Shown piece by piece: positions 35,237-43,882 of a stretch of DNA of 64,000 nucleotides. A program made the translations under genes and the position numbers. A model generated the notes under the pieces. It worked only from the letters and a program-made list of their open reading frames with translations. It was not told where the DNA came from and searched no databases. Where the stretch lies: positions 70,882 through 134,881 of the forward strand of contig CAJTQO010000003.1 of the NCBI GenBank assembly GCA_910578405.1. Direction: 5' to 3'. Position 1 is the stretch's first letter; each line of letters opens with the position of its first letter. Source of the stretch: an uncultured Lachnospiraceae bacterium (GTDB lineage: Bacteria > Bacillota > Clostridia > Lachnospirales > Lachnospiraceae).

Positions 35237-36265
35237 ATGAGTCTGATTAAAGTATTGGTAGTGGATGATTCGGTAGTGTTTAGAGAATTGTTAGTGCAGA
35301 GTCTGAGCCGGGATCCATCCATCCAAGTCGTTGGGACGGCCAAGGATCCATTTGAGGCGAGAGACGCGATTTTGAAATATCATCCCGATGTTATGACCCT
35401 GGATGTGGAGCTTCCAAGGATGAGCGGCATTGAATTTTTAAGGAAACTCATGCCTCAGTATCCGCTGCCGGTGGTTGTAATCAGCGCTTTAAGCGATAAG
35501 GTATTTGATGCGATGAATGCAGGCGCTGTGGACTTTGTGGCGAAACCTGCTGTGGTGAACCGTACACAGCTTGAGGAATTCATTCAAAATGAATTGTTAG
35601 TTAAAATTAAAATCGCTTCTACAGCGAAAATCAGCAATATAAAAAAAACGGTTTCCAGTATGGAAAGCCAGCAGTTAACAACGGCGCATAAGAACCTGAT
35701 TGTAGCGATTGGGGCTTCCACTGGAGGCACGGAAGCGATTTTTTCGGTAGTGAAGGATTATGGGATTGACATCCCGGGAATTGTTATTGTACAGCATATG
35801 CCGCCGGGATTCACCCAGATGTATGCGAAACGGCTGGACAATGAATGCCGTGTCCATGTAAAAGAAGCGCAGACAGGCGACAGAGTGATGCCGGGACATG
35901 TGCTGATTGCGCCCGGAGGGGATAAACATATGCATTTGGTTAAAGTGGGGGAGAACTATCAGGTGGAAATCAAGCCAGGGCCGAAAGTGAATGGGCATTG
36001 CCCGTCGGTGGATGTATTGTTTGAATCTGTCGCGCGGGTAGCCAAGGCCAAAGCGGTGGGGATTATCCTTACAGGCATGGGCGGCGATGGGGCGAAGGGC
36101 CTGTTAGCCATGCGAAGGGCAGGAGCAAAGACGATTGGGCAGGATGAATCAACATGCGTTGTTTATGGGATGCCTAAGGTTGCTTACGATATAGGGGCTG
36201 TGGAATATCAGGAGAAATTGACGGATATTGCCAGAAAGACCTATGCAGTATTAAATAAAATGTAG
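35237..36265 (+). CDS. cheB: Protein-glutamate methylesterase/deamidase CheB
   Basis: 342 residues from the ATG at 35237; the ATG cluster just before it is out of frame. The receiver domain has Asp10-Asp11 and phosphoacceptor Asp56 (TLDVELPRMSG). The methylesterase domain (about 160-340) keeps the catalytic triad pattern: Ser in GASTGGTEA, His in QHMPPGFTQM, Asp in GMGGDGAKGL. It would demethylate MCPs when phosphorylated by CheA. Neighbours are cheR upstream and a CheY-like gene 12 bp downstream. Confidence 0.96.
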   Translation: MSLIKVLVVDDSVVFRELLVQSLSRDPSIQVVGTAKDPFEARDAILKYHPDVMTLDVELPRMSGIEFLRKLMPQYPLPVVVISALSDKVFDAMNAGAVDFVAKPAVVNRTQLEEFIQNELLVKIKIASTAKISNIKKTVSSMESQQLTTAHKNLIVAIGASTGGTEAIFSVVKDYGIDIPGIVIVQHMPPGFTQMYAKRLDNECRVHVKEAQTGDRVMPGHVLIAPGGDKHMHLVKVGENYQVEIKPGPKVNGHCPSVDVLFESVARVAKAKAVGIILTGMGGDGAKGLLAMRRAGAKTIGQDESTCVVYGMPKVAYDIGAVEYQEKLTDIARKTYAVLNKM

Positions 36266-36277
36266 AGGAGAGAAAGC

Positions 36278-36670
36278 ATGAAAATTTTATTGGCAGAAGA
36301 CGATTTTGTTACCCGCAAATTTATGGTCAATTTCCTGTCAAAGTATGGAGAGTGTGATGTGACGGTGGACGGCATGGAAGCAGTGGATGCTTTTATGATG
36401 GCATTGGAGGATGATGAGCCATACGACCTGGTGTGTCTGGATATAATGATGCCTGTAATGGACGGGTATCAGGCTCTGGTAGGCATCCGTAATCTGGAAA
36501 AGCAGAGGAATGTCCCGGAGGACAAAGCAGCCAAGGTGATTATGACCACTGCTTTGAATGAAGAGAGGAATGTAAATATGGCTTTTGAGCTGGGATGCAC
36601 CATTTATTCCGGCAAGCCGATTGACCAGGACAGATTTGAGCAGGCGTTAAAAAAGACGGGCCTGTTATAA
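36278..36670 (+). CDS. CheY-like single-domain response regulator
   Basis: 130 residues, receiver only. Acidic pair Asp8-Asp9, phosphoacceptor Asp55 in VCLDIMMPVMDG, a conserved Thr in the MTTALN segment and Lys in SGKPID. It could be the CheY output of the downstream CheA, but the C-terminal helix and surface do not tell whether it binds flagellar switch proteins. No FliM or flagellar gene is in the window, so another target is possible. The cheA gene begins 64 bp later. Confidence 0.92.
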   Translation: MKILLAEDDFVTRKFMVNFLSKYGECDVTVDGMEAVDAFMMALEDDEPYDLVCLDIMMPVMDGYQALVGIRNLEKQRNVPEDKAAKVIMTTALNEERNVNMAFELGCTIYSGKPIDQDRFEQALKKTGLL

Positions 36671-36734
36671 GCAGAGAGGCTGTCCTGTGATAAGGGGAAA
36701 ATATAGCGGAGAATAAACAGGAAAGGAGAAGCAT

Positions 36735-38906
36735 ATGGCTGAAGAATTTAACACAGAAGGCATGTTGGATATGTACCTGTTTGAAAATGAACAGTTACTG
36801 GAACAGCTTCAGGAAACGGTTCTGGAACAGAAGGATTCAGATTGCTTTGACGAAGACAGCATCAATGAAATCTTCCGTGCCATGCATACTATCAAAGGCT
36901 CTTCCGGTATTATGATGTTTGACAATATTACAGCAATATCCCATAAGCTGGAAGACGTCTTTTTCTACCTGCGAGAGTCACATCCTGACAACGTGCCTCA
37001 TCTGGAGTTAGTGGAACATGTATTAACGGTAGAGGATTTTATCAGCGGTGAAATGGATAAGATACGTAATGGGGATTCACCGGACGGCGAACCTGCGGAA
37101 ATTATCGCTGAGCTGAATCAGTTTTTGGAAAAGATTAAAAATGGGGGCGCAAAAAAGGGGAAGGAGCAGGCTGCGGTGGCTGAGAATGTCCATGTGGAGC
37201 CAAAGCATTTTTATATTGCTCCGGTTGCCAGCAGCGCCAGCCGTTTTTACAAGATTTACATTACCTTTTTCCCAGACACGGAGATGGCAAACGTACATGC
37301 GTATAAGACGGTGTATGCCTTAAAGGAAGTGGCGGAGGATTTATTATATTCGCCGGAAGACATTATTTCCGATGCGGAAAGCGCGGAGACAATCCTGAAA
37401 GAGGGCTTCCGGGTTTTGTTACAGTCGCAGTCAAGCGAAGAGGAGCTTCGCAAACTGATTGGAGTAGGGTATGATATCGAATCGGTGGATATCTACGAGT
37501 GCAAGGCGGATGAATTCCTGCAGGGATTTGATTTTGGCGAGCATGAGCTGAAGATTGATTTGGAATCCAGCGTAGAGGATATAGAGGCTAAAGTAAATGC
37601 GGCCATAGACCAGAGCAGCGCGGAAGAAGAACTAAAGGAGAAGCCGAAGGAAAAGCCTATGGCGCCGGGTGATTTTGTAATTAAATCAAAAGAGCCAGGA
37701 AAGAAAAAGCAATTGGCAAAGGATAAGCCGAAAGCAGAGAAGGCTTCTTTCATCAGCGTGAACGTAAGTAAGATGGATCAGCTTATGGACTTAATCGGAG
37801 AATTGGTCATTTCGGAATCGGTGGTGCTGCAGAATCCGGATTTGAAGGTGCCGGGGCTTAATCTGACTAATTTTAATAAGGCGGCGGCGCAGATGGCGAA
37901 GATTTCCACTGACTTGCAGAACGTGATTATGTCCATGCGTATGGTCCCTCTAACCAATATCTTCCAGAAGATGAACCGTATTGTGTTTGATGTATCGAGA
38001 AAACTGGGGAAAGATGTGGATTTTGAAATGGTCGGCGAACACACGGAAGTGGATAAGAATATTATCGAGCATATTTCTGATCCGCTGATGCATTTGGTGC
38101 GGAATGCGGTAGACCATGGGATTGAGACAAAAGAAGAACGCAAGAAAAGCGGTAAGTCAGAAAAGGCTAAGATTACTCTCTCGGCCAGGACGGAAGCCGG
38201 TAAAGTGTGGATTAGCGTATCGGATAATGGAAAAGGGCTGGATCGTGAAAAGATTATGGCAAAGGCAAGGAAACAGGATCTGCTAAACGACGGCAAGCCA
38301 GAGTCGGCTTACACGGACAGGGAGGTATTCCAGTTCATAACTTTGCCTGGCTTTTCCACCAACGAGCAGGTTACGGAATATTCCGGGCGAGGCGTAGGCA
38401 TGGATGTGGTAGTGCAGAATATCCAGGCAATCGGAGGGGTGCTGGATATTGAGAGTGAAACCGGAGCCGGAACAACTATGAGCCTGAAGATTCCATTGAC
38501 GCTGGCTATTATAGACGGCATTGTGATGGAAACCGGAGATTCTTCTTTTGTTATGGAAACAGGTGTGATTAAGCAGTTCTTCAGTGTAAAAGAAGATATG
38601 ATGATTCATGAACCTAACGGGGAAGAATATGTTATGATACGCGGGGACTGTTATCCGGTAATCCGCTTAGGAAAGTGGTATGGCCTGGATCATTATTGCA
38701 CCAATATAGAAGACGGGATGATGCTTATTCTGGAAGTGGACAGCAGGACAATATGCCTGTTTGTGGATAAGCTGATAGGAAAGCAGGAAATTGTCGTAAA
38801 ACCGATTCCTTCTTATATTAAGAAAGTAAAGGGGCTTTCAGGCTGTACACAGTTGGGCGATGGGAGTATTGCTTTGATATTGGATCCAAGCGGATTAATA
38901 GAATAA
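36735..38906 (+). CDS. cheA: Chemotaxis histidine kinase CheA
   Basis: 723 residues in full CheA layout. Hpt domain (about 5-115) with phosphoacceptor His51 in AMHTIKGSSGI; a spacer region (about 155-265) with a P2-like folded segment; a Lys/Pro linker; P3 dimerisation (about 335-405); HATPase with HLVRNAVDHGIE and SDNGKGLDRE; GRGVGMDVV; and a CheW-like P5 domain (about 590-723). It binds CheW and MCPs and phosphorylates CheB and the CheY-like protein. Start ATG at 36735 after AGGAGAAG. Downstream cheW is 25 bp away. Confidence 0.96.
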   Translation: MAEEFNTEGMLDMYLFENEQLLEQLQETVLEQKDSDCFDEDSINEIFRAMHTIKGSSGIMMFDNITAISHKLEDVFFYLRESHPDNVPHLELVEHVLTVEDFISGEMDKIRNGDSPDGEPAEIIAELNQFLEKIKNGGAKKGKEQAAVAENVHVEPKHFYIAPVASSASRFYKIYITFFPDTEMANVHAYKTVYALKEVAEDLLYSPEDIISDAESAETILKEGFRVLLQSQSSEEELRKLIGVGYDIESVDIYECKADEFLQGFDFGEHELKIDLESSVEDIEAKVNAAIDQSSAEEELKEKPKEKPMAPGDFVIKSKEPGKKKQLAKDKPKAEKASFISVNVSKMDQLMDLIGELVISESVVLQNPDLKVPGLNLTNFNKAAAQMAKISTDLQNVIMSMRMVPLTNIFQKMNRIVFDVSRKLGKDVDFEMVGEHTEVDKNIIEHISDPLMHLVRNAVDHGIETKEERKKSGKSEKAKITLSARTEAGKVWISVSDNGKGLDREKIMAKARKQDLLNDGKPESAYTDREVFQFITLPGFSTNEQVTEYSGRGVGMDVVVQNIQAIGGVLDIESETGAGTTMSLKIPLTLAIIDGIVMETGDSSFVMETGVIKQFFSVKEDMMIHEPNGEEYVMIRGDCYPVIRLGKWYGLDHYCTNIEDGMMLILEVDSRTICLFVDKLIGKQEIVVKPIPSYIKKVKGLSGCTQLGDGSIALILDPSGLIE

Positions 38907-38931
38907 ATATTCAGAAAGGAATAGGACCGAT

Positions 38932-39474
38932 ATGGAGGAAACGAATGCGTTAGGAAGTCTGCCACAGGATTCAAAAGACGTTTCGGATGAGCGGGACGCC
39001 CAAAAAGGGAAGTATATGACTTTTAAATCCGGGAATGAGCATTATGGGCTGAAAATCCAGTATGTCAATGAGATTATCGGATTTCAGGCAATTACGGCTA
39101 TACCCGAGACAGAACATTATATTAAAGGGCTGATTAACCTGAGAGGCAAGATCATTCCGGTAATTGATGTAAGGCTGCGGTTTGGGCAGGAGCCATTTGA
39201 GTACAATGACCGAACCTGTATCATCGTAATCAGCGTGAAATCTACAGTGGTGGGGCTGATTGTAGAAAAAATTGCGGAAGTGGTGGAAATTAAGGAAGAG
39301 AATATATTGCCTCCGCCTTCCATTGTACGCGCCGACAAGGTACAGAATAAATATGTATATGGTATCGGCAAGGTGGGCGGTTCCGTAAAACTGTTGCTGG
39401 ATCCTGATAAACTTTTGAATGATACGGATATGTCAATGGTGGAACAGGCAAATGATATGGGTGTAGAAGAATGA
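38932..39474 (+). CDS. cheW: Chemotaxis coupling protein CheW
   Basis: 180 residues; a single CheW SH3-like domain (about 27-165), with KIQYVNEIIGFQAITAIPET and IKGLINLRGKIIPVIDVRLR. The first 25 residues and last 15 are flexible. It links MCPs to CheA. The mcp gene begins 13 bp later, and GGAATAGG precedes the ATG. Confidence 0.96.
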   Translation: MEETNALGSLPQDSKDVSDERDAQKGKYMTFKSGNEHYGLKIQYVNEIIGFQAITAIPETEHYIKGLINLRGKIIPVIDVRLRFGQEPFEYNDRTCIIVISVKSTVVGLIVEKIAEVVEIKEENILPPPSIVRADKVQNKYVYGIGKVGGSVKLLLDPDKLLNDTDMSMVEQANDMGVEE

Positions 39475-39487
39475 GAGGTGTATAAAT

Positions 39488-40861
39488 ATGAAAAATATTA
39501 AAATGAAAACCAAGTTGATAATCGGATTTTTAATTCCCATTGCAATTACTATAATTAACATAATTATAGGCGATTTATCAACAAAGAGAGCCGTGGGAAT
39601 TACGGATCCTGTAAAGCAGGAAGAATATATAGTGTATGCGGCTATTTTTACGGCGGCATTTGCGGTAATATCCGTTATTATAACAGTGTGGATTGCATTG
39701 GCGCTAATTAAAGTTATCGAAAAGTCCGTAAAGCAATTGTCAGATGCAGCCAAAGAGATTGCAGCCGGCAAAGTTGACATCAATATGGTGAAATACAATA
39801 ATGATGAGTTTGGCGAATTGGTGGATGAATATATGGCGGTTATTGAGAATATTAAATCTCAGGCAAACATTGCGGAGGAAGTGGCAAGCGGAAACCTGAC
39901 CATCAATGTGGTGCCAAAGTCGTCAGACGATTTACTTGGCAATTCCTTGAAAAAACTGGTGGAGGACAATTTCCACGCTCTAAGCAACATCAGCGATGCA
40001 GGTTCACAGGTTACGATAGGCTCGGCACAGGTGGCCAGCGCAAGCCAGGCTTTGGCGCAGGGCTCTACAGAACAGGCCAGCGCTATCCAGCAGATTACCG
40101 CTTCCATCAGTGAGATTGCAGAAAAGACAAAGCAGAATGCAGAGCAGGCAAACGATACCAATCGTTTGATGTCAGAGGTGATAGGCAACGTTGACAAGGG
40201 GAATGTGCAGATGCAGGATATGATGTCAGCGATGCAGGATATTAATAAATCCTCCGAAAGCATTTCCAAGATTATTAAAGTAATTGACGATATTGCATTC
40301 CAGACCAATATTCTGGCATTGAATGCCGCTGTGGAAGCGGCAAGGGCAGGTGAGGCCGGGAAGGGCTTTGCAGTAGTGGCAGAGGAAGTAAGGAGTCTGG
40401 CGGCAAAGAGTGCGGCAGCCGCAGCGGAAACGGCGGAATTGATTGAGGATTCCATTGGCAAAGTGGGGGTTGGCTCCAATATTGCGGATGAAACAGCACA
40501 AGCTTTGGAAAAAATCAGCAATACGGCAGTGCAGTGTGAAAGCCAGATTAAGGGGATTGCAGATTCTTCCAACTACCAGGCAACGGCAGTGGCGCAGATT
40601 GAGCAGGCCATTGCACAAGTATCCCAGGTGGTGCAGACAAACTCTGCAACGAGCGAACAATGTGCTGCAGCCAGTGAGGAACTTTCCAACCAGGCAACCA
40701 GGATGCGGGATTTGCTTTCTATTTACAATCTGGGCGGAGGAAGCAACAATTATTCCTCCCCGAGCACAGGAGAAACAGCGTCGTATTCTTCCGCATCGTC
40801 TTCCAGGTCTAATATGAATGAACAGATTATCTCCCTTGGGGATGGATTTGGAAAGTATTAA
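39488..40861 (+). CDS. Methyl-accepting chemotaxis protein without a large ectodomain
   Basis: 457 residues. Two membrane segments, about 8-28 and 48-75, separated by only about 20 residues, so there is no room for an external ligand domain. A HAMP-like region (about 75-130) and a second HAMP-like segment lead into the signalling domain, with its tip at DDIAFQTNILALNAAVEAAR. The tail is Ser/Asn/Gly-rich, with GGGSNNYSS and a C-terminal DGFGKY. It may sense from the membrane or cytosol, or through a partner. Last gene of the che operon, with a terminator about 50 bp after it. Confidence 0.95.
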   Translation: MKNIKMKTKLIIGFLIPIAITIINIIIGDLSTKRAVGITDPVKQEEYIVYAAIFTAAFAVISVIITVWIALALIKVIEKSVKQLSDAAKEIAAGKVDINMVKYNNDEFGELVDEYMAVIENIKSQANIAEEVASGNLTINVVPKSSDDLLGNSLKKLVEDNFHALSNISDAGSQVTIGSAQVASASQALAQGSTEQASAIQQITASISEIAEKTKQNAEQANDTNRLMSEVIGNVDKGNVQMQDMMSAMQDINKSSESISKIIKVIDDIAFQTNILALNAAVEAARAGEAGKGFAVVAEEVRSLAAKSAAAAAETAELIEDSIGKVGVGSNIADETAQALEKISNTAVQCESQIKGIADSSNYQATAVAQIEQAIAQVSQVVQTNSATSEQCAAASEELSNQATRMRDLLSIYNLGGGSNNYSSPSTGETASYSSASSSRSNMNEQIISLGDGFGKY

Positions 40862-40910
40862 GAACCTATAAGCAAAAGTAAATAAGCGGATAGGATATCA
40901 AATACAAATG

Positions 40911-40947
40911 ACGCAGCCGGGAAGTAATTTTCCGGCTGCGTTTGTTT
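40911..40947 (+). terminator. Terminator of the che operon
   Basis: ACGCAGCCGGGA (40911-40922) pairs with TTCCGGCTGCGT (40930-40941) apart from one mismatch, followed by TTGTTTG. Confidence 0.8.
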
Positions 40948-40983
40948 GTGCAGGGGAATTTTCCGGGAAATAGGGGCAGGCTG

Positions 40984-41595
40984 ATGCACCAAAATGAGGG
41001 AAAGCAATATATTAATAGCAAAGCAGTGGTTTTAGGAGATTTTCATATGGACGGAAAAAGAAACGCATTGGCTAATAACTGTAATTTTTCAGGAATCAGG
41101 CCAGTTATGGCGGATTTGTCTTATCCTCCGGTAGAGGTCAGAGGAAAGAACCCGTTTTACGCCAATCTGCTTAGCATAGATTATTGCGGTTCCGTTTCGG
41201 AATTGTCTGCAATTACGCAGTATATTAATAATGAAAACCGTTTATCCTGTGATATGTGTCCTGTGGCAAAGACTTTATTGGGGATAGCTATGGCGGAAAT
41301 GATGCATTTGCAGAAATTGGGCGAACTCATTGTTTTGCTGGGTGGGGACATTGACTTTACAGCGAAATATAACAATGGGAAGCAGAAACTGTGGACGCCG
41401 GAATACGTGGAGCTGCCAAGCCATGTAAGAAAAATGCTGATTGCGGATATAGAAGCGGAGAAAGCGGCAATCAATCAATATAAGATGCATATCAGTATGA
41501 TAAATGACGACTGTGTGAACGATGTGCTGGCAAGAATTATGATAGATGAGGAATACCATATTATGCTGTTGCAGGCTATGCTGAAAGAATGCTGA
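40984..41595 (+). CDS. Ferritin-like (rubrerythrin/CotJC type) protein
   Basis: 203 residues from the ATG at 40984 with AGGGGCAGG; an inner ATG at 41047 is an alternative. The C-terminal 130 residues form a helical ferritin-like fold: EMMHLQKLGELIVLLGG gives an ExxH, EAEKAAINQYKMHISM gives a second Glu, and MIDEEYHIMLLQ gives another ExxH. This is the di-metal ligand pattern of rubrerythrin and manganese-catalase relatives, as in the spore coat protein CotJC. There is a CDMCPVAKTLL cysteine pair in the middle. It is probably involved in peroxide handling or metal storage; the exact role is unknown. Confidence 0.75.
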   Translation: MHQNEGKQYINSKAVVLGDFHMDGKRNALANNCNFSGIRPVMADLSYPPVEVRGKNPFYANLLSIDYCGSVSELSAITQYINNENRLSCDMCPVAKTLLGIAMAEMMHLQKLGELIVLLGGDIDFTAKYNNGKQKLWTPEYVELPSHVRKMLIADIEAEKAAINQYKMHISMINDDCVNDVLARIMIDEEYHIMLLQAMLKEC

Positions 41596-41622
41596 AGCGG
41601 GCATATGCCCGCTCCCTGTTTT
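41596..41622. terminator. Palindromic terminator
   Basis: AGCGGGCATATGCCCGCT (41596-41613) is a perfect palindrome, followed by CCCTGTTTTT. It separates the ferritin-like gene from the convergent DUF3892 gene. Confidence 0.75.
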
Positions 41623-41630
41623 TAAAATGA

Positions 41631-41984
41631 TTAACCGGATACGGATGGCAGGTTGCTCAGGTTGTTGTTTTCCGAATCGTCGGGCAGGGACTTTAAATAT
41701 TCCGTATCTTTCCGGTGGGCAATGCCCACGCCTTTTATTTCCCCTTCTTTCGCCAGATTTACCCCTTCCTGCTTGGAAACGGTGGAACCGTCGGAAAGCT
41801 GGTAGCCGGTGATGCGGCCGCTGCTTTTGACAAGGCCCACGATTTCCTTAGCATCGCTTTTGGGTTGTGGGATATCATCCAGAGTGTTGCGGGCCAGCGC
41901 TTCGCCCAAAGTCTCTGTGCCGTTATTTTTTCTATTTTCCATAGCTGTCAGTTTATTCTCCTTTGCTTTTCTTCCAAAGTTCAT
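41631..41984 (-). CDS. DUF3892 domain protein
   Basis: 117 residues. The C-terminal half (about 45-100) matches DUF3892: IVGLVKSSGRITGYQLSDGS, VSKQEGVNLAKEGEIKGVG and IAHRKDTEYLKSLPDD. The N-terminal 45 residues are polar and disordered, with a Lys/Asn/Glu-rich start. The function of DUF3892 is unknown. No good SD is seen at the first ATG; an inner Met15 is also badly placed, so the start is uncertain. Confidence 0.8.
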   Translation of the reverse strand: MNFGRKAKENKLTAMENRKNNGTETLGEALARNTLDDIPQPKSDAKEIVGLVKSSGRITGYQLSDGSTVSKQEGVNLAKEGEIKGVGIAHRKDTEYLKSLPDDSENNNLSNLPSVSG

Positions 41985-42073
41985 CTGATAGATGCGCTTT
42001 TAGTTTGTTCGGTATGGAAAATAATATGCGCTTTTTAAAAAGGAAACGTTTGGGTATAGGCTGGCTTAAAAAA

Positions 42074-43558
42074 TTATATATGGAATATTCTGTTTGTTTC
42101 GTATACCGGTTCGCAGGTCAGGTGCATACCCAGTTTTCGGAAAGTGTTTTCATCCACGGAAGATAAAATTACGGTGGAATGGACTTCACAGCCCTTTAAT
42201 TTGGGCAATTGGGAGAGCGCCAGCCGTGCTGCGGTGTCCGTTGCCGCGCTGGTGGACAGGGCAATCAGTATTTCATCGGTGTGCAGGCGCGGGTTATGGC
42301 TGCCAAGGTAATCGGTCTTTAAGGTTTGTATCGGTTCAATAGAAGCCGGGGATACCAGATGGCGGTTATGGGCAATGCCTCCCAGGGCTTTCAGGGCATT
42401 AAGCAGCGCGGCGGCCGAAGCGCCTAATAAATCGGAAGTTTTTCCGGTGATAATCTGCCCGTCAGGCAGCTCAATGGCAACGGCAGGGTGTCCGGTATTT
42501 TCCTGACGCATCATGGCGATGGGGACTACCTTGCGATCTTCCATGCTAATGGAAGCCTGTTTCATCAGTAGCTCCAGTTTATATACGGTTTCCCGGGCGC
42601 CCATGCGGTCTTTTTTCTGGTCATAGAGCGCCTGATAATAGCGGCGGATAATTTCCTGTTGGGACGCTTCCCGGCAGACTTCATCGTCAATGATGCATTT
42701 TCCGGCCATATTAACTCCCATGTCTGTGGGAGACTTGTAGGGGCTGTTGCCCAGGATTTGTTCAAACATAGCATTTAACACCGGAAAGATTTCAATGTCC
42801 CGGTTGTAGTTTACCGTTGTTTCGCCATAAGCTTCCAGATGGAAAGGGTCTATCATATTAACGTCATTCAAATCAGCAGTGGCTGCTTCGTAGGCTACAT
42901 TGACCGGATGGCGCAGCGGCAGGTTCCAAATAGGAAAGGTTTCAAATTTGGCATATCCGGCTTTTATCCCCCGTTTGTGTTCGTGATAAAGCTGGGAAAG
43001 GCAGGTGGCCATCTTGCCGCTGCCTGGCCCGGGGGCGGTGACAATGACCAATGGCCTGGACGATTCTATGTAATCGTTTTTGCCATAGCCTTCTTCACTG
43101 ACAATGTGGGCGATGTTGCTGGGATAACCTTCGATTAGATAGTGCAGGTAGGATTTTATGCCCAGATTGGAAAGTCTTTCACGGAAGTGGTCGGCGGCGG
43201 GCTGTCCGGCATAGCGGGTAATGACAACGCTTCCTACGTAAAGCCCGTTGGAGCGGAAGGCGTCTGTAAGGCGCAGCACATCCAAGTCATAAGTAATGCC
43301 CAGATCGCCGCGGACTTTGTTTTTTTCTATGGCGTCCGCACTGATGACTATGACGACTTCCGCCTGTTCTTTGAGCTGGAGCAGCATTTTCAGTTTGCTG
43401 TCGGGCAGGAAGCCTGGAAGAACCCTGGAAGCATGGTAGTCATCAAATAACTTCCCGCCGAATTCCAGATATAGTTTATTGCCAAACTGGGCAATACGTT
43501 CGCGGATATGCTCGGACTGCATACTAAGATATTGGTTGTTGTCAAATCCTGTTTTCAT
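42074..43558 (-). CDS. DUF1846 family protein
   Basis: 494 residues, the typical full length for DUF1846. Recognisable pieces are the N-terminal FDNNQYLSMQSEHIRERIAQ, the ATP-type loop region (APGPGSGKMATCLSQLYHE, about 170-190), and a C-terminal stretch ending in the Thr/Cys-rich part. The family is widespread in Firmicutes, structurally Rossmann-like with a possible nucleotide-binding site; no function is established. It is soluble and monocistronic. It lies opposite ftsH, with a 324-bp gap that contains the ftsH promoter. Confidence 0.93.
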   Translation of the reverse strand: MKTGFDNNQYLSMQSEHIRERIAQFGNKLYLEFGGKLFDDYHASRVLPGFLPDSKLKMLLQLKEQAEVVIVISADAIEKNKVRGDLGITYDLDVLRLTDAFRSNGLYVGSVVITRYAGQPAADHFRERLSNLGIKSYLHYLIEGYPSNIAHIVSEEGYGKNDYIESSRPLVIVTAPGPGSGKMATCLSQLYHEHKRGIKAGYAKFETFPIWNLPLRHPVNVAYEAATADLNDVNMIDPFHLEAYGETTVNYNRDIEIFPVLNAMFEQILGNSPYKSPTDMGVNMAGKCIIDDEVCREASQQEIIRRYYQALYDQKKDRMGARETVYKLELLMKQASISMEDRKVVPIAMMRQENTGHPAVAIELPDGQIITGKTSDLLGASAAALLNALKALGGIAHNRHLVSPASIEPIQTLKTDYLGSHNPRLHTDEILIALSTSAATDTAARLALSQLPKLKGCEVHSTVILSSVDENTFRKLGMHLTCEPVYETNRIFHI

Positions 43559-43818
43559 ATTTTATTTCTGTTACCTTTTGCTTTCTCGCTCTTTTGCAGA
43601 GGCAATAAATCTCCGAAACAAAGGGTTTGGCCTGCCTGGCCCGGACTTTCTTCGGTGACAAAGGCTTTCCCGCGCCGGACTGGATGTCTGGCGTCTGGCG
43701 CAATGCCGATTTAAAATAACTTATGTATTATACAGCGCCCAAGGGCTAAAAATCTACTGTTTAAAGGAAAAAATTTAGAAATCTTTAATAGATGGAAAAA
43801 GATTTCACAATTATCATA

Positions 43819-43847
43819 TTGATTTATCGAAAAGTAATCTCTATAAT
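43819..43847 (+). promoter_or_regulatory. Promoter of ftsH
   Basis: TTGATT (43819-43824), 17 bp, TATAAT (43842-43847), about 35 bp before the start codon. The remainder of the 43559-43882 gap shows a Trp/Pro-coding-like stretch but no convincing gene or CIRCE-type operator. Confidence 0.8.
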
Positions 43848-43882
43848 AGAAAAGGCAAGAGGAATAGGAATAGGAGCAGAAG

